64,000 bases of DNA, from NCBI RefSeq assembly GCF_020966635.1, contig NZ_JAJKFQ010000029.1:62001-126000 (forward strand), given 5' to 3'. A program made the position numbers and the translations under genes. The notes beneath the pieces were generated by a model. The model was not told the origin of the DNA. It was given only the letters and a program-made list of their open reading frames with translations, and ran no database searches. Below, piece by piece: positions 27,976-38,098 of the stretch (position 1 is its first letter; each line of letters opens with the position of its first letter). The stretch is from Stieleria sp. JC731 (GTDB lineage: Bacteria > Planctomycetota > Planctomycetia > Pirellulales > Pirellulaceae).

Positions 27976-29373
27976 TCACGCCAGCACATCTCTAACAACG
28001 TGTGCTTCCTCAACTCCGGTAAGCCGAAAATCCAATCCCTGGAATTTGTAGGTCAACCGATTGTGGTCGATCCCCAGTAAATGCAGCATCGTCGCGTGAA
28101 AGTCTCGGACATGGACTTTATTCTCGACCGCGTTGTATCCAAACTCGTCGGTCGCTCCGTACGAAACGCCACCTCGAACTCCTCCGCCCAGCATCCACGT
28201 CGAGAACCCTTTGATGTGATGATCACGGCCGCTCCCCTGCGCCATTGGGGTTCTTCCGAATTCGCCGCCCCAAATGATCAACGTGTCTTCCAGCATGCCT
28301 CGTTGCTTTAGATCATTGACCAACGCCGCGGTGGCTTGATCGACCAGACCGGCAGTCGTCTGGACACCTTTCTTGACACCACCATGATGATCCCAGCCGC
28401 GATGGTAAAGCTGAATGAATCGGACACCTCGCTCGGCAAGACGTCTGGCAAGCAAACAGTTACTTGCGAAAGAACCGTCTCCTGGCGTGCAACCGTAGCG
28501 ATCAATGGTCGCCTGGGTCTCGTCCGACATGTCCGTTAGCTCAGGGACAGACGCTTGCATACGGAACGCCATTTCATAGGCTGCCAACCGTGTCGCGATT
28601 TCGGGATCCTTGCGTTGTCGGTTGCGCTGCGAATTGATCATCGCGACCGCATCGATGATCTCTCGTTGCTGTAGCCGGTTGATTCCGCCTGGATTTTCGA
28701 CGTAGTGCACCGGGCTGCCGCTGGCGTGCATCTGGACGCCTTGAAAACGACTGGGCAAAAAACCGGAATGCCATTGTCGCGAACTGATCGGCTGGCTCTG
28801 TCCACCGCCTTCACTGGTCAGCACAATGAACCCGGGCAGGTTTTCCGTCTCAGCTCCCAAACCGTACAGCACCCACGCCCCCATCGAAGGCCGACCGCTG
28901 ATTGCGGTCCCCGTGTTGAAAAATGTATGCGCCGGATCGTGATTGATTTGTTCGGTGTGCATGGAATTGATCACGCACATTTGATCGGCGAGGCCACTGA
29001 TGTGTGGAAACACGTCGGAGATCATCAACCCACTGTCACCGCGAGGCGAGAAGCGATGTTGCGGGCCCATGATTTTCAACTCGCGCCCCTGCAATTGTGC
29101 AATCGGCTGCCCTTCGGTAACCGACGACGGCATGGGTTTGCCGTCCAGTTTTTCAAGCATTGGCTTGTAGTCAAAGGTCTCTAAATGACTCGGACCACCT
29201 GCCATGCAAAGGTGGATCACGCGTTTAACCTTTGCGGGGTGGTGCTGCGTGATTGACGATGCCGAGGAACTGTTTTGCATCAAACTCGTCAGGGCAGCCG
29301 CCCCTAAACCGGTACGACGCAAAAAAGTCCGGCGTGCAATCTGCGTATGATTTGAAACCATGGTGAAATTCAT
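27976..29373 (-). CDS. Tat-exported DUF1501 protein (second copy)
   Basis: 465 residues. The N-terminus has a textbook twin-arginine motif (ARRTFLRRTGLGAAALTSLM). DUF1501 hallmarks are KRVIHLCMAGGPSHLETFDYKP, IWGGEFGRTPMAQ and GRDHHIKGFSTWMLGGGVRGG with probable metal-binding His/Asp. It is clearly homologous to the protein encoded at 14530-15960 but diverged, and has the same partner family: the cytochrome/DUF1553 gene ends 110 bp upstream on the same strand. The enzymatic activity of the family is not established. The 3' end faces the REP-bearing intergenic stretch. Confidence 0.9.
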   Translation of the reverse strand: MNFTMVSNHTQIARRTFLRRTGLGAAALTSLMQNSSSASSITQHHPAKVKRVIHLCMAGGPSHLETFDYKPMLEKLDGKPMPSSVTEGQPIAQLQGRELKIMGPQHRFSPRGDSGLMISDVFPHISGLADQMCVINSMHTEQINHDPAHTFFNTGTAISGRPSMGAWVLYGLGAETENLPGFIVLTSEGGGQSQPISSRQWHSGFLPSRFQGVQMHASGSPVHYVENPGGINRLQQREIIDAVAMINSQRNRQRKDPEIATRLAAYEMAFRMQASVPELTDMSDETQATIDRYGCTPGDGSFASNCLLARRLAERGVRFIQLYHRGWDHHGGVKKGVQTTAGLVDQATAALVNDLKQRGMLEDTLIIWGGEFGRTPMAQGSGRDHHIKGFSTWMLGGGVRGGVSYGATDEFGYNAVENKVHVRDFHATMLHLLGIDHNRLTYKFQGLDFRLTGVEEAHVVRDVLA

Positions 29374-29483
29374 TCGACGGTCGGAGACAAAGTTCAGATG
29401 GTTGAACGCGTTTGTTTATCGTTTGATATTGGGTCGGCACGGGCTTTGTATCCAGAAAGCCCATTGCTTGGTTCAGACGCGTG

Positions 29484-32400
29484 CTAGTAGCGTGTGATTG
29501 ACTCTTGCAGGTTTAGCAGTACTCGCGCGACGCTGGTCCATGCAGCCAATTCGTTCGGTTGAAGCCCCTGGTCGACTTTCGCAATGCCCTGTGACAAAAC
29601 TTGCGATGCGGCTTCAGGATCGTTCTGAAACTGTGAAAGGTGAGACTGGTACAGGTCGGAAAGCGCGCTTTGAATCGCCTTATCAGAAGACCTGGACACC
29701 GCCGTCTGATAGGCGAAATCGATTTTCGATTCGATTGTCGAACCACCTTCACGCATGATTCGCTCAGCAAAGACGCGAGCGGCTTCGACAAATGTCGGAT
29801 CGTTGAGAAGCACCAAAGCTTGAAGCGGCGTGTTCGATCGCGCCCTTGCCGCGGTACATTCTTCGCGGCTGGGGGCATCGAAGGCCTTCATCATCGGATG
29901 CAAAAACGTTCGCTGCCAATGTGTATAAACGCCGCGACGGTATTGGTCTTCGTTCTCATCAGCGGCATACTCACGTCTGGGAAAATTCAATTGGGCATAG
30001 TAGCCGGCGGGTTGATAGGGATGCACGCTTTCGCCGCCAACCTTTTCGACTAGCAATCCGCTAACCGACAACGCCGCATCGCGAATCATCTCTGCATCCA
30101 AAGGGAATCTGCCTTGCCGAGCGAACCATTCGTTGTAGGGATCTCGTGTCAGCTGAGGTTCTCTCGGGGTTGACGATCTTTGATACGCATCGGATAGCAC
30201 AATCGAACGAATCAACTGTTTCGTATCCCAGCCGGATCGGACAAAGCTAACCGACAACGCGTCCAAAAGATCTGGATACGATGGATAGGTTCCCTGGCCA
30301 CCTAAATCGTCAACGCTTTGGCAGATCCCTCGACCAAACAACAACTTCCATATCCGGTTCGCCATTGTCCTGGCGGCGAGTGGGTTTTCTTCGTCGCAAA
30401 TCCAATCGGCAAGGTCCAACCGGTTCGCTCGACGTCCTTCGATTTGCAAATCCCCCAGAAAGGCCGGAATCGCGGGGGTCACGACATCACCAGAATCGTC
30501 CATCCAATTGCCACGTGGCAACACGCGAATTTCCCGAGGCTCACCAGCCTTCGATATCACCGTCTGTGTTACCGAATCCAGCAAACGCTGGCGAGACTGC
30601 TTGGCACCTTCAATCGCTTTTTGGTGCTCGATCATCGGAACAGACTGCTTCAGATAAGCATCGAACAAAAGCTTCCTCTGAGCATCGTTGCGTGATGCGT
30701 CATCGATCACTAGAGCAGTTCTAAAGGCCTCGCTCTTGCGATCATCTTTCTCATAGCCCGCCTCGTCCCAGTAGACGGTGCCGCCATACTGAGTGAACGC
30801 GATCCCGTTGACTTTCGACCCGGGTTTCAATTCAACTTCTGCGGCATCGACTTTTAGCTTGACCCACTGCCCCGCTTCGGGAAGTCCACCAGCACGTCGA
30901 TACGCCGCATCGCTTTCTGGCTTGCGTCCATATTCGATCGCATCGCTTCCCCAAACTTTACGTTGGCTCCAATCACCATCATTGATTTGAAGCATCAATG
31001 CGGAGGGAGGATTTTTGGGGTCAAGATAAACCCAGCAATAAAACGAGGTTTGGTCAGTTACTTCGACGGGCTGCTTCAATCCTTCAAAGTAGTGTTGCAC
31101 GAGACCTGCGGAATGTTGGCGTCGCGCTTTGGAACCTGAGTGCACACCAAATTCAGGCTCGACAAAATCCCACGATCCACTTCGGTTCGCTTCACCTGGA
31201 AACTGATCGTCCACCAATAAAAACGTTTGGGTTTTCGCATCGTCAATCTGTTCACGCTCGGTCTGCTCCCAGCTTGGATAGGCATCACGCAATGTCCCTT
31301 TCAAAGTCTCGGTTTGGGACTCCAACTCGCTGATCTGCCGATCGATACCGTCTAATTCAGACTTTTGCTTCGCTGTCGGCACGGGAATCATCGGGGGACG
31401 GCTGCGTGCGGAGTAAACTCCTCGTTCTTCCAGATCAGCAAAAAACGCACCCAGCGAATAAAAATCTCGTGTCGTGTAGGGATCGTACTTGTGGTCGTGG
31501 CATTGGGCACAGCCCATCGTCGCGCCCATAAAAACCTGTGACACGTTGCGCACACGGTCAGCGAAATAGATCGCCAGATACTCCTTCGCTTGCGATCCAC
31601 CTTCTTCCGTCGTCTGATTCAGTCGGTTGTATCCGGACGCGACGAGCTGTTCCAAACTAGTTTCAGGCAGCAAGTCACCGGCAAGCTGCTCGCGGACAAA
31701 TTGGTCATAGGGTTTGTTCGCGTTGAACGCGCTGATGACGTAGTCACGATAAGGCGACTGTGAAACGTTTTGATCACCGTGATAGCCCACCGTATCGGCG
31801 TAGCGAACGAGATCCAACCAATAGATTGCCATCCGTTCGCCGAAACGAGGTGAATCCAAATAACGCTCGACTAGCTTTGCGTAGTTTTCCGCAGTCGGGT
31901 CCTCGACGAACCCTTGAACATCGGCCGATGATGGTGGCAGACCATTTAGGTCAAACGACAGCCGACGAATCAACGTTACCGGATCTGCCTGCTCGGCTGC
32001 TTGAAGTCCGATCTCATCAAGCTTCCGACTGATCGCGGTATCGATCACTTCGTTCAGCGAACTTGCTTCGGAAAGCAACTCTGTTCGCATCGGTTCGTAA
32101 GCCCAATGACGTTCGTACTTGGCTCCGTGGTTGATCCAGTCCCGAAGGGTTTGCTTTTCGCTTTCGGTCAGTGTTTTGTGCGATTTTTGCGGTGGCATCA
32201 CCAAGTCATCATCGTCACTTAGCACCCGAGCAATGACCTCGCTCGCATCGGCGTCACCAGGAATAATGGCACCGCTTTCCTCGACGGCTTGTTCGCGTAG
32301 ATCTAGACGCAAACCGCCTTCAACCGTTTTTGCATCGGGTCCGTGACAGGCAAAACATTTGTCCGTCAAAATCGGCCTTACGTCGCGGTTGAACCGCACT

Positions 32401-32531
32401 TCGGCTGCCTCGGATGCCCCGATGGTTAGAATGGACAGCAGCACCTGCAGTGAGAATACGGCACAAATCGAAGGCCGTTTATCACAACCGATGCGAATGA
32501 ACAATCGAGAGATTTGATTGGTTGCAATCAT
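29484..32531 (-). CDS. Planctomycete cytochrome c / DUF1549 / DUF1553 protein with central insert
   Basis: 1015 residues from the ATG at 32529-32531; an ATG 13 codons upstream is possible. The signal region is hydrophobic (ICAVFSLQVLLSILTIGASEAA). The PSCyt1 domain carries CFACH at ~residue 59, and DUF1549 spans ~140-380 with CAQCHDHKYDP. A coiled-coil stretch (DGIDRQISELESQTETL) and a beta-rich, lectin/LamG-like insert of ~250 residues (~390-640) follow. The latter contains HYFEGLKQPVEVTDQTSFYCW and is absent from the copy at 12394. DUF1553 (~690-980) ends the protein. The insert may be a carbohydrate-binding module, which is inference. It is first in a minus-strand operon with DUF1501. Confidence 0.86.
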   Translation of the reverse strand: MIATNQISRLFIRIGCDKRPSICAVFSLQVLLSILTIGASEAAEVRFNRDVRPILTDKCFACHGPDAKTVEGGLRLDLREQAVEESGAIIPGDADASEVIARVLSDDDDLVMPPQKSHKTLTESEKQTLRDWINHGAKYERHWAYEPMRTELLSEASSLNEVIDTAISRKLDEIGLQAAEQADPVTLIRRLSFDLNGLPPSSADVQGFVEDPTAENYAKLVERYLDSPRFGERMAIYWLDLVRYADTVGYHGDQNVSQSPYRDYVISAFNANKPYDQFVREQLAGDLLPETSLEQLVASGYNRLNQTTEEGGSQAKEYLAIYFADRVRNVSQVFMGATMGCAQCHDHKYDPYTTRDFYSLGAFFADLEERGVYSARSRPPMIPVPTAKQKSELDGIDRQISELESQTETLKGTLRDAYPSWEQTEREQIDDAKTQTFLLVDDQFPGEANRSGSWDFVEPEFGVHSGSKARRQHSAGLVQHYFEGLKQPVEVTDQTSFYCWVYLDPKNPPSALMLQINDGDWSQRKVWGSDAIEYGRKPESDAAYRRAGGLPEAGQWVKLKVDAAEVELKPGSKVNGIAFTQYGGTVYWDEAGYEKDDRKSEAFRTALVIDDASRNDAQRKLLFDAYLKQSVPMIEHQKAIEGAKQSRQRLLDSVTQTVISKAGEPREIRVLPRGNWMDDSGDVVTPAIPAFLGDLQIEGRRANRLDLADWICDEENPLAARTMANRIWKLLFGRGICQSVDDLGGQGTYPSYPDLLDALSVSFVRSGWDTKQLIRSIVLSDAYQRSSTPREPQLTRDPYNEWFARQGRFPLDAEMIRDAALSVSGLLVEKVGGESVHPYQPAGYYAQLNFPRREYAADENEDQYRRGVYTHWQRTFLHPMMKAFDAPSREECTAARARSNTPLQALVLLNDPTFVEAARVFAERIMREGGSTIESKIDFAYQTAVSRSSDKAIQSALSDLYQSHLSQFQNDPEAASQVLSQGIAKVDQGLQPNELAAWTSVARVLLNLQESITRY

Positions 32532-33204
32532 CGCGTCCAGATCAAAAAGTGGTGGTGCAGGAAGGGGCAAACCGATGATCGCCGCGCTGATGACGAACCG
32601 CTATCGCATGAACGACGATTGCGACGTGCTGGGTTCATCTCGCGATGCGGTAGAGCGTGGACTCTTTCTTGCGTTATCGATTCGGCTTGTGAGGTTGGCT
32701 AGCAAGACAACGATGCTTTGGTGGCACTGAGCTTTCGCTGTATTGACCAGAGAGTTGCGATCTATGGTTCGGTCCATCGAATCGACGCTCCGTCACACAA
32801 CGCAATGCGTCAAAAGCTTCGTAATCCTTCTAGATGGGAAGGCGGGAAACAAACTGGCTTGGAAAACACTTCGCTGTCGCGTCCCAAGCGATGCAGTATT
32901 GTACCTGGATTGACCATGTGCCGCACAAAGCCAAACGACGCGATATTGTTGAAAGCGATTGATCACAAAAGCCCGCATAAATCGCTCGCTTTAAGGTGTT
33001 CGCGACCTGGATTCGAATGGGTATTCAATCGAGTCGAAAGACGGCATGCGAGGTCGAACGCGCGCCTTATCTGGTTAGTAAAAGTGACTTGTGATTAGGA
33101 CGTTTCATCAAGAAAGGCAAAACTGGATGCCTCATTGCATCGTCTGATTTGATGTGTTCTGCTTTGTTCTCCGTTTCCCATTTTTAGAATCCTTGGAGCC
33201 TTAG
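32532..33204. other. Intergenic region, no supported gene
   Basis: About 670 bp between the cytochrome/DUF1553 gene start and the small lipoprotein gene. Short open frames on the plus strand (about 60-126 codons) have no domain, signal or ribosome binding site. No hairpin or repeat stood out. Confidence 0.5.
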
Positions 33205-33387
33205 ATGTCCAAACTGAAGCTTGTTTTCGCTATGTCGCTTGTCCTTTCACCGTTTGCGATCACCGGATGCGGTAACACCAGCGAAACCACAGTTGTGCCA
33301 GCCGATCCAAACATGGACGCGGCAGCTGAAGAAGCTTACGAGCAAGAAAGCTACGGCGAAGACGCTGACGACGCGTCACAAAACTAG
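33205..33387 (+). CDS. Small acidic lipoprotein
   Basis: 60 residues. The N-terminus is a lipoprotein signal peptide with the lipobox I-T-G-C, so Cys22 would be lipidated. The mature 39 residues are acidic and unstructured-looking (DAAAEEAYEQESYGEDADD). GGAG lies ~8 nt before the ATG, and a terminator follows 85 bp downstream, so it is probably a single-gene unit. Very short acidic lipoproteins of this kind are frequent in Rhodopirellula-like genomes; the function is not known. Confidence 0.8.
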   Translation: MSKLKLVFAMSLVLSPFAITGCGNTSETTVVPADPNMDAAAEEAYEQESYGEDADDASQN

Positions 33388-33472
33388 TCGACGTCCAGAT
33401 GTGACGCCGATAGCCATTGCTTGGCAGCATCCCGCACTGCCATGACAGAATGGCGCAACAATACGACTCAAT

Positions 33473-33506
33473 AGCCCACCATCCGCACGGTTGGTGGGCT
33501 TTTTTA
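33473..33506 (+). terminator. Rho-independent terminator
   Basis: A 9-bp perfect stem (33473-33481 with 33492-33500), rich in G-C, is followed by a T-run. It terminates the small lipoprotein gene. Confidence 0.85.
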
Positions 33507-33671
33507 TTGACACGCGTCCACCACCAAAAAGAGGTAGTTCTCAAGGAAATTGAGAATTTTCTCAATTAATGCAACGGATCCTCGTTAAAGTTTTGGTTTT
33601 CTTCGATACCATTAGACGAAGGGAAGGTTCTACGCCTTCGCACTTTTTCATCTCATTCTGGAGTTTCGTTT

Positions 33672-34913
33672 ATGAAAGGAAAACCCGTCCGAACGGCCGG
33701 TTTCACGCTGGTGGAACTGCTGGTCGTAATCGCGATTATCGGGATCTTGGTGGGGTTGTTGCTCCCTGCCGTCCAGGCTGCTCGTGAAGCAGCGCGCCGT
33801 ATGAGCTGCAGCAATAATTTCAAGCAGATTGGCTTGGCATTACACAACTATCATTCCGCGTTTAAGAACCTGCCCGCGCAAGCTGGTGGTACTTTCCACG
33901 CAACCAGCAACGGCAATCCCGGCGGTACCGATTTCACGGACAACAACCGTCGTCGTTTGAGCTGGCTCGTTCCATTGACTCCGTTCATGGAACAACAAGG
34001 TCTGTGGGACAAAGTCCGTTCGGCCTATGACGCCAATGGTGACGGTAGCTTGGACTTCCCACCAAACGGTCCTCGTCCTTGGGCAACCAACTACGAGCCT
34101 TGGATGACTCAGATTCCAACGCTTCGTTGTCCTTCGGACCCCAGCGTTCCTCCTCCGGGAATGGCTCGTACAAACTACGCAGCCAACATCGGTGATTCGA
34201 CTGACTGGGTGAACCACGGTTTCTGGCGTTGGCAGAACAACACCTGGAACCAAGGCCACATCGCGAACGCGAACGCAAGCAACCGCGGCTTCTTCTACAA
34301 CCGCAAGTACATGAAGTTCCGTGACGTTCTTGATGGTCTGTCCAACACCATTGCCGCTGGCGAAATCGCCAACAGCTTGGGTGACCGTGACATCCGAACC
34401 GATCCTTACTACGGCATCGGCTGGAATAACATCCACGGTCGTGGCGGTTCGAGCGGACCGAGCAGCTGTGTCGATGCGAACTTGATCGATCCAGAACGCC
34501 CCGGCTTCTGGGATCCATCGGTCGGTAACACCAACCCCGGTTTGCGTAACAACAACTGGAAACGTGGTTACCGCTGGTGCGACTCGGTTCCTGTTTACAC
34601 CAGTATCACCACAATCTTGCCACCAAACCGCGAAGTCTGCATGGGCGGCGGCGGCGACTTCGACACCGGTGTTGAACCACCAAGTAGCCGTCACCAAGGT
34701 GGTGCACACGTCCTGATGGGCGACGGTGCGGTTGTCTTCATGACCGATTCGGTCGAAGCCGGTGATCCACGTCACCCAGTGGTCCAAAACCATGGTGCGA
34801 CCAACTCAGCGTACCCAGGTTCATCACCCGGATCGAAAAGCCCATACGGCCTTTGGGGTGCTCTTGGTACTCGTGCCAGCAACGAAGTTGTTGAAGAAGC
34901 GTTGAACCAGTAA
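33672..34913 (+). CDS. DUF1559 protein with type IV pilin-like N-terminus
   Basis: 413 residues. The prepilin-type leader is followed by [26 protein letters not shown], almost identical to the copy at 21329. The DUF1559 body includes [17 protein letters not shown] and the H-X9-DG signature ([17 protein letters not shown]). It is longer than the other copy, and Asn/Gly/Trp/Pro-rich loops suggest a secreted, displayed protein. Codon use here is strikingly rich in C/T third positions (AAC, GGT, CGT), unlike neighbouring genes, which suggests high expression. A strong terminator follows 30 bp after the stop. Confidence 0.93.
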   Translation: MKGKPVRTAGFTLVELLVVIAIIGILVGLLLPAVQAAREAARRMSCSNNFKQIGLALHNYHSAFKNLPAQAGGTFHATSNGNPGGTDFTDNNRRRLSWLVPLTPFMEQQGLWDKVRSAYDANGDGSLDFPPNGPRPWATNYEPWMTQIPTLRCPSDPSVPPPGMARTNYAANIGDSTDWVNHGFWRWQNNTWNQGHIANANASNRGFFYNRKYMKFRDVLDGLSNTIAAGEIANSLGDRDIRTDPYYGIGWNNIHGRGGSSGPSSCVDANLIDPERPGFWDPSVGNTNPGLRNNNWKRGYRWCDSVPVYTSITTILPPNREVCMGGGGDFDTGVEPPSSRHQGGAHVLMGDGAVVFMTDSVEAGDPRHPVVQNHGATNSAYPGSSPGSKSPYGLWGALGTRASNEVVEEALNQ

Positions 34914-34943
34914 GTTCAATTTGTTTCTGATATCAATCATGCT

Positions 34944-34978
34944 ACCCTGCGTGTCCATGCCGACACGCAGGGTTTTTT
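34944..34978 (+). terminator. Rho-independent terminator
   Basis: A perfect 12-bp stem (34944-34955 with 34962-34973) with a 6-nt loop is followed by TTTTT. It ends the DUF1559 transcript. Confidence 0.9.
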
Positions 34979-34995
34979 AGTCGACTGAGTCAACG

Positions 34996-37900
34996 ATGCG
35001 ATCTGCAACTTTTGCCAACCTAACGATCATTGCCCTGTTCATCCTGGGCTCGATCGCTTGTGATCGCAAACAGGTGAACCTTTTACAGAATCCTGACTCC
35101 GCAGCAAGTTCGACGCATCGGAGCAGCTCTGCGATACAAGGCAACGGGAAAACGGCAAAACACGGTTCGATCGATGACAGCCAACAATTGCTTTCCGAAG
35201 CGAAACAACTGATCAACCGGGGTGACTTTGCGGGCGCCGAAACCAAGCTACAGCAGCGATTGCTCGACAACGCTGACGCTGCTGATGCGAAACGGATGCT
35301 CGCTCAGGTCTTCGCCCGGAAAGGTCAATTCGAATCGGCTGCAGAACTACTGCTAGAGCTTTCCGAATCGGTGCCGTCGGAGTCTGTCGCACTGCAAATG
35401 CAGGCCGCCGAACTGCTTCTGTCCATTGATCCAATGCGTTCAATTCAAATCGCAAGTCAGTTGGTTCAACAGCATCCGGACCATGATGTCGCGAGGCGAC
35501 TCTATGCAGGATTGCTGAACGAACAAGGCTTTCGCTTCGACGCCAATGAGCAGCTAAGACGACTCGCCGGACGAACCGCACTTTCGACTCGTGAGCTAAT
35601 CGGTCTCGTCAATCCACTGTTAACCTGGGTTCAGTTTTCCACCAAACCGGACATCAGCGACGACGAACTTCTGAATCAAACCGGTGTCCTGAATGTTGTC
35701 GCGGCATTGCGGGCCAATGGTGATGTTCGAGAAGCACGTCAGGCTCTTCTTGAAAGTGAGCTGCTGGTCAAACAGAGACACCCTGCTGCACTTGCGATGG
35801 TGGGATGGTTGCATGCGTTAAATCAAGATTTCCAGGCACTGGATCGGTGGGCCGGACAGACGACCGATGAAATGAAGCGGTATCCAGCTTTTTGGATCGC
35901 AATGGGGTCACTGTTGCAGCATCAAAAGCAAACGGGTTCCGCGATGTGTTTCTACGAAGCGTTGCGACGTGAACCCGGTGCGATGGAAGCCGCTACCGCC
36001 CTCGCACAATCCTATGCATCTCAAGGCAAGGAAACGGCAGCACAGGAAGTTCGTGAATACCAGAAACTGGTCAACGAATCACAAGCACTTGCGTACAAGC
36101 TGGGTTCTGGTGGACCGCCAAACCCGGGGCTTGCCAAAGAAATGGGTCGAGTGATGAACAGTCTTGGTCGCCCCATTGAAGCACTCGCTTGGCAAGAAGC
36201 AGTCATCCAAGCCATCGCGCCAGGAGCCAAGCAGCTGGATGTCATTCGCGAGAACAAATCGCTGGTACTCGACCGTTTACAACAGCAAGCTAGCTTGCCT
36301 TTGCGGCTTGCCCTGACAAATGGCGAACTTCTCGATGCGGTCGAGCAGATGGAGAAAAGTCTTGCAGGATCGATCGATGATTCGAAAGCAGGTTCTTCGG
36401 GCGACACAGAAACCAAAACGACAACGTCCAGTACGTCACCGCCAAGTGCCCCACACTTCGTCAATGTTGCATCGTCACTGGGAATTTCGATCCGTCATTT
36501 CAATCGTCCGCAACCAATCGAAAAAGAGTTCCGCCTTTTTGAAGCCTTGGGTAGCGGCATCGCCGCTTTAGACTTCGATCTCGACGGAAACGTCGACCTG
36601 TACTGTGGCCAAGCCGGCAGCGATCCTCCACAGGGTAAAAGTCGCCTTACGAATGAACTGTATCGCAATCTCCAAACAACATTTGCCGAGATCACACGGA
36701 AGGCCGATTGCGAAGATTTTTCTTACACGCACGGAGTCACAGCAGGCGACTGGAATCAAGATGGTTTCCCAGACCTGTTCCTTGGCAACGTCGGACAGAA
36801 CCGCCTATTCGTCAATCAAGGCGACGGCAGCTTTCGAGAGGTCAATCCGGCGAATCAAGCACCAAGCTGGGACAAAAACAGTGTAACAACGTCCGTCGCG
36901 ATTGCAGATCTGGATGGCGATGCGATCGCAGATCTATGCGAAGTGAACTACGTCGATGATGAAAAGGTCTATCGCGAGATTGAATACGATTCGACAGGAG
37001 CACCCGTGTTGCTACCCGGCCCCAAGCAATTCGCGCCCGCGATGGCAAACGCTTGGCTGACGTCCCCAAAAGGCAAGCTGATTCATCAGCCATTTGGAAA
37101 TAGCCCTGCTGATGCCAGTACCGGATTGGGCATTTTGGTCTCCGATATCGACTCTGATGGAACCAACGAAGTCTTTGTCGCCAATGATCAAAACCCCAAT
37201 CATCTTTGGAAGCGAAACGTCGGCGAATCCACCTGGTCCGATGTCGCGATTGTTCGGGGAGTCGCTTTTGGTTCAGGTGGGAAACCAATGGCCTGCATGG
37301 GCATCGCGGTCGCAGACTTCGACAACAACCAAGAACTGGACCTCCATATCACCAACTTCAACGGCGAGTGCTCGAACCTCTACCTTCAAGACACATACAA
37401 CGCTTTTGCCGATCAAGCCATCGCTGCTGAACTCGACCGCGTCACCGTCCCCATGGTTGGCTTTGGAACGCAAGCATTCGACTACGACCAAAACGGGAGT
37501 GTGGATCTTGTCATAGCGAACGGCCACATCGAAGATTTTCGCTACAAAGGCAAACCGTTTCGCATGCCGACCCAACTCTTGGCCGGCGTCGAAAACAAGT
37601 TCGTTGAACTCCCCTTTGAAGGCAACGATCCCTATTTTCGAGACGATCACCTAGGCCGCTGCGCTATCAAGCTCGATCACAATCGTGACGGCATGATGGA
37701 CATTGCGATTTCAGATTTGCAGGAAGACCTTGTCCTTTTACAAAACAGGACGCAGGCTTCAGGAAAGTCGGTCATGTTTGAACTTGTCGGCATTCAGACT
37801 GAGCGTGATGCGATTGGCGCGCAGATCGAATGGGTTGCGAGTGGCCAAAAGCATCGCGTTTGGGTTCAGACCGGCGACGGCTACATGGGCAAAAACGAAT

Positions 37901-38049
37901 CGGTGCTGCATGTCGGATTGGGCAACGCGGACTCGATCGACAAACTGACAGTTCGCTGGCCAAGCGGACAACAACAGCAACTATCAAATATCGTCGGTCA
38001 GCAACGTTTATTGATCATCGAAGGCGAACAAGAAGCTTGGTCACGCTAG
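34996..38049 (+). CDS. TPR / FG-GAP / ASPIC-UnbV lipoprotein
   Basis: 1017 residues. A lipobox (LGSIAC, Cys22) predicts an outer- or inner-membrane lipoprotein. Residues ~55-430 are TPR-like helices. A Ser/Thr/Lys linker leads to a beta-propeller of FG-GAP/VCBS repeats (~485-900) with Ca2+-binding-type DxDxDG loops such as DFDLDGNVD, DWNQDGFPD and DYDQNGSVD. The final ~100 residues are an ASPIC/UnbV domain (IGAQIEWVASGQKHRVWVQTGDGYMGKNE). This CRTAC1-like architecture is common in Planctomycetes and has no established function; extracellular protein or polysaccharide binding is likely. The next gene, an eight-haem cytochrome, starts 49 bp later on the same strand. Confidence 0.87.
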   Translation: MRSATFANLTIIALFILGSIACDRKQVNLLQNPDSAASSTHRSSSAIQGNGKTAKHGSIDDSQQLLSEAKQLINRGDFAGAETKLQQRLLDNADAADAKRMLAQVFARKGQFESAAELLLELSESVPSESVALQMQAAELLLSIDPMRSIQIASQLVQQHPDHDVARRLYAGLLNEQGFRFDANEQLRRLAGRTALSTRELIGLVNPLLTWVQFSTKPDISDDELLNQTGVLNVVAALRANGDVREARQALLESELLVKQRHPAALAMVGWLHALNQDFQALDRWAGQTTDEMKRYPAFWIAMGSLLQHQKQTGSAMCFYEALRREPGAMEAATALAQSYASQGKETAAQEVREYQKLVNESQALAYKLGSGGPPNPGLAKEMGRVMNSLGRPIEALAWQEAVIQAIAPGAKQLDVIRENKSLVLDRLQQQASLPLRLALTNGELLDAVEQMEKSLAGSIDDSKAGSSGDTETKTTTSSTSPPSAPHFVNVASSLGISIRHFNRPQPIEKEFRLFEALGSGIAALDFDLDGNVDLYCGQAGSDPPQGKSRLTNELYRNLQTTFAEITRKADCEDFSYTHGVTAGDWNQDGFPDLFLGNVGQNRLFVNQGDGSFREVNPANQAPSWDKNSVTTSVAIADLDGDAIADLCEVNYVDDEKVYREIEYDSTGAPVLLPGPKQFAPAMANAWLTSPKGKLIHQPFGNSPADASTGLGILVSDIDSDGTNEVFVANDQNPNHLWKRNVGESTWSDVAIVRGVAFGSGGKPMACMGIAVADFDNNQELDLHITNFNGECSNLYLQDTYNAFADQAIAAELDRVTVPMVGFGTQAFDYDQNGSVDLVIANGHIEDFRYKGKPFRMPTQLLAGVENKFVELPFEGNDPYFRDDHLGRCAIKLDHNRDGMMDIAISDLQEDLVLLQNRTQASGKSVMFELVGIQTERDAIGAQIEWVASGQKHRVWVQTGDGYMGKNESVLHVGLGNADSIDKLTVRWPSGQQQQLSNIVGQQRLLIIEGEQEAWSR

Positions 38050-38098
38050 TGGCGTCAATCTGAGTTTCATCAGATATCAACAGGTAAGTGAGTACGAT

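Noticed and set aside
32518-33098. Short plus-strand open frames next to the lipoprotein gene
   Set aside because: There is no start context, signal or domain, and they overlap each other in different frames.
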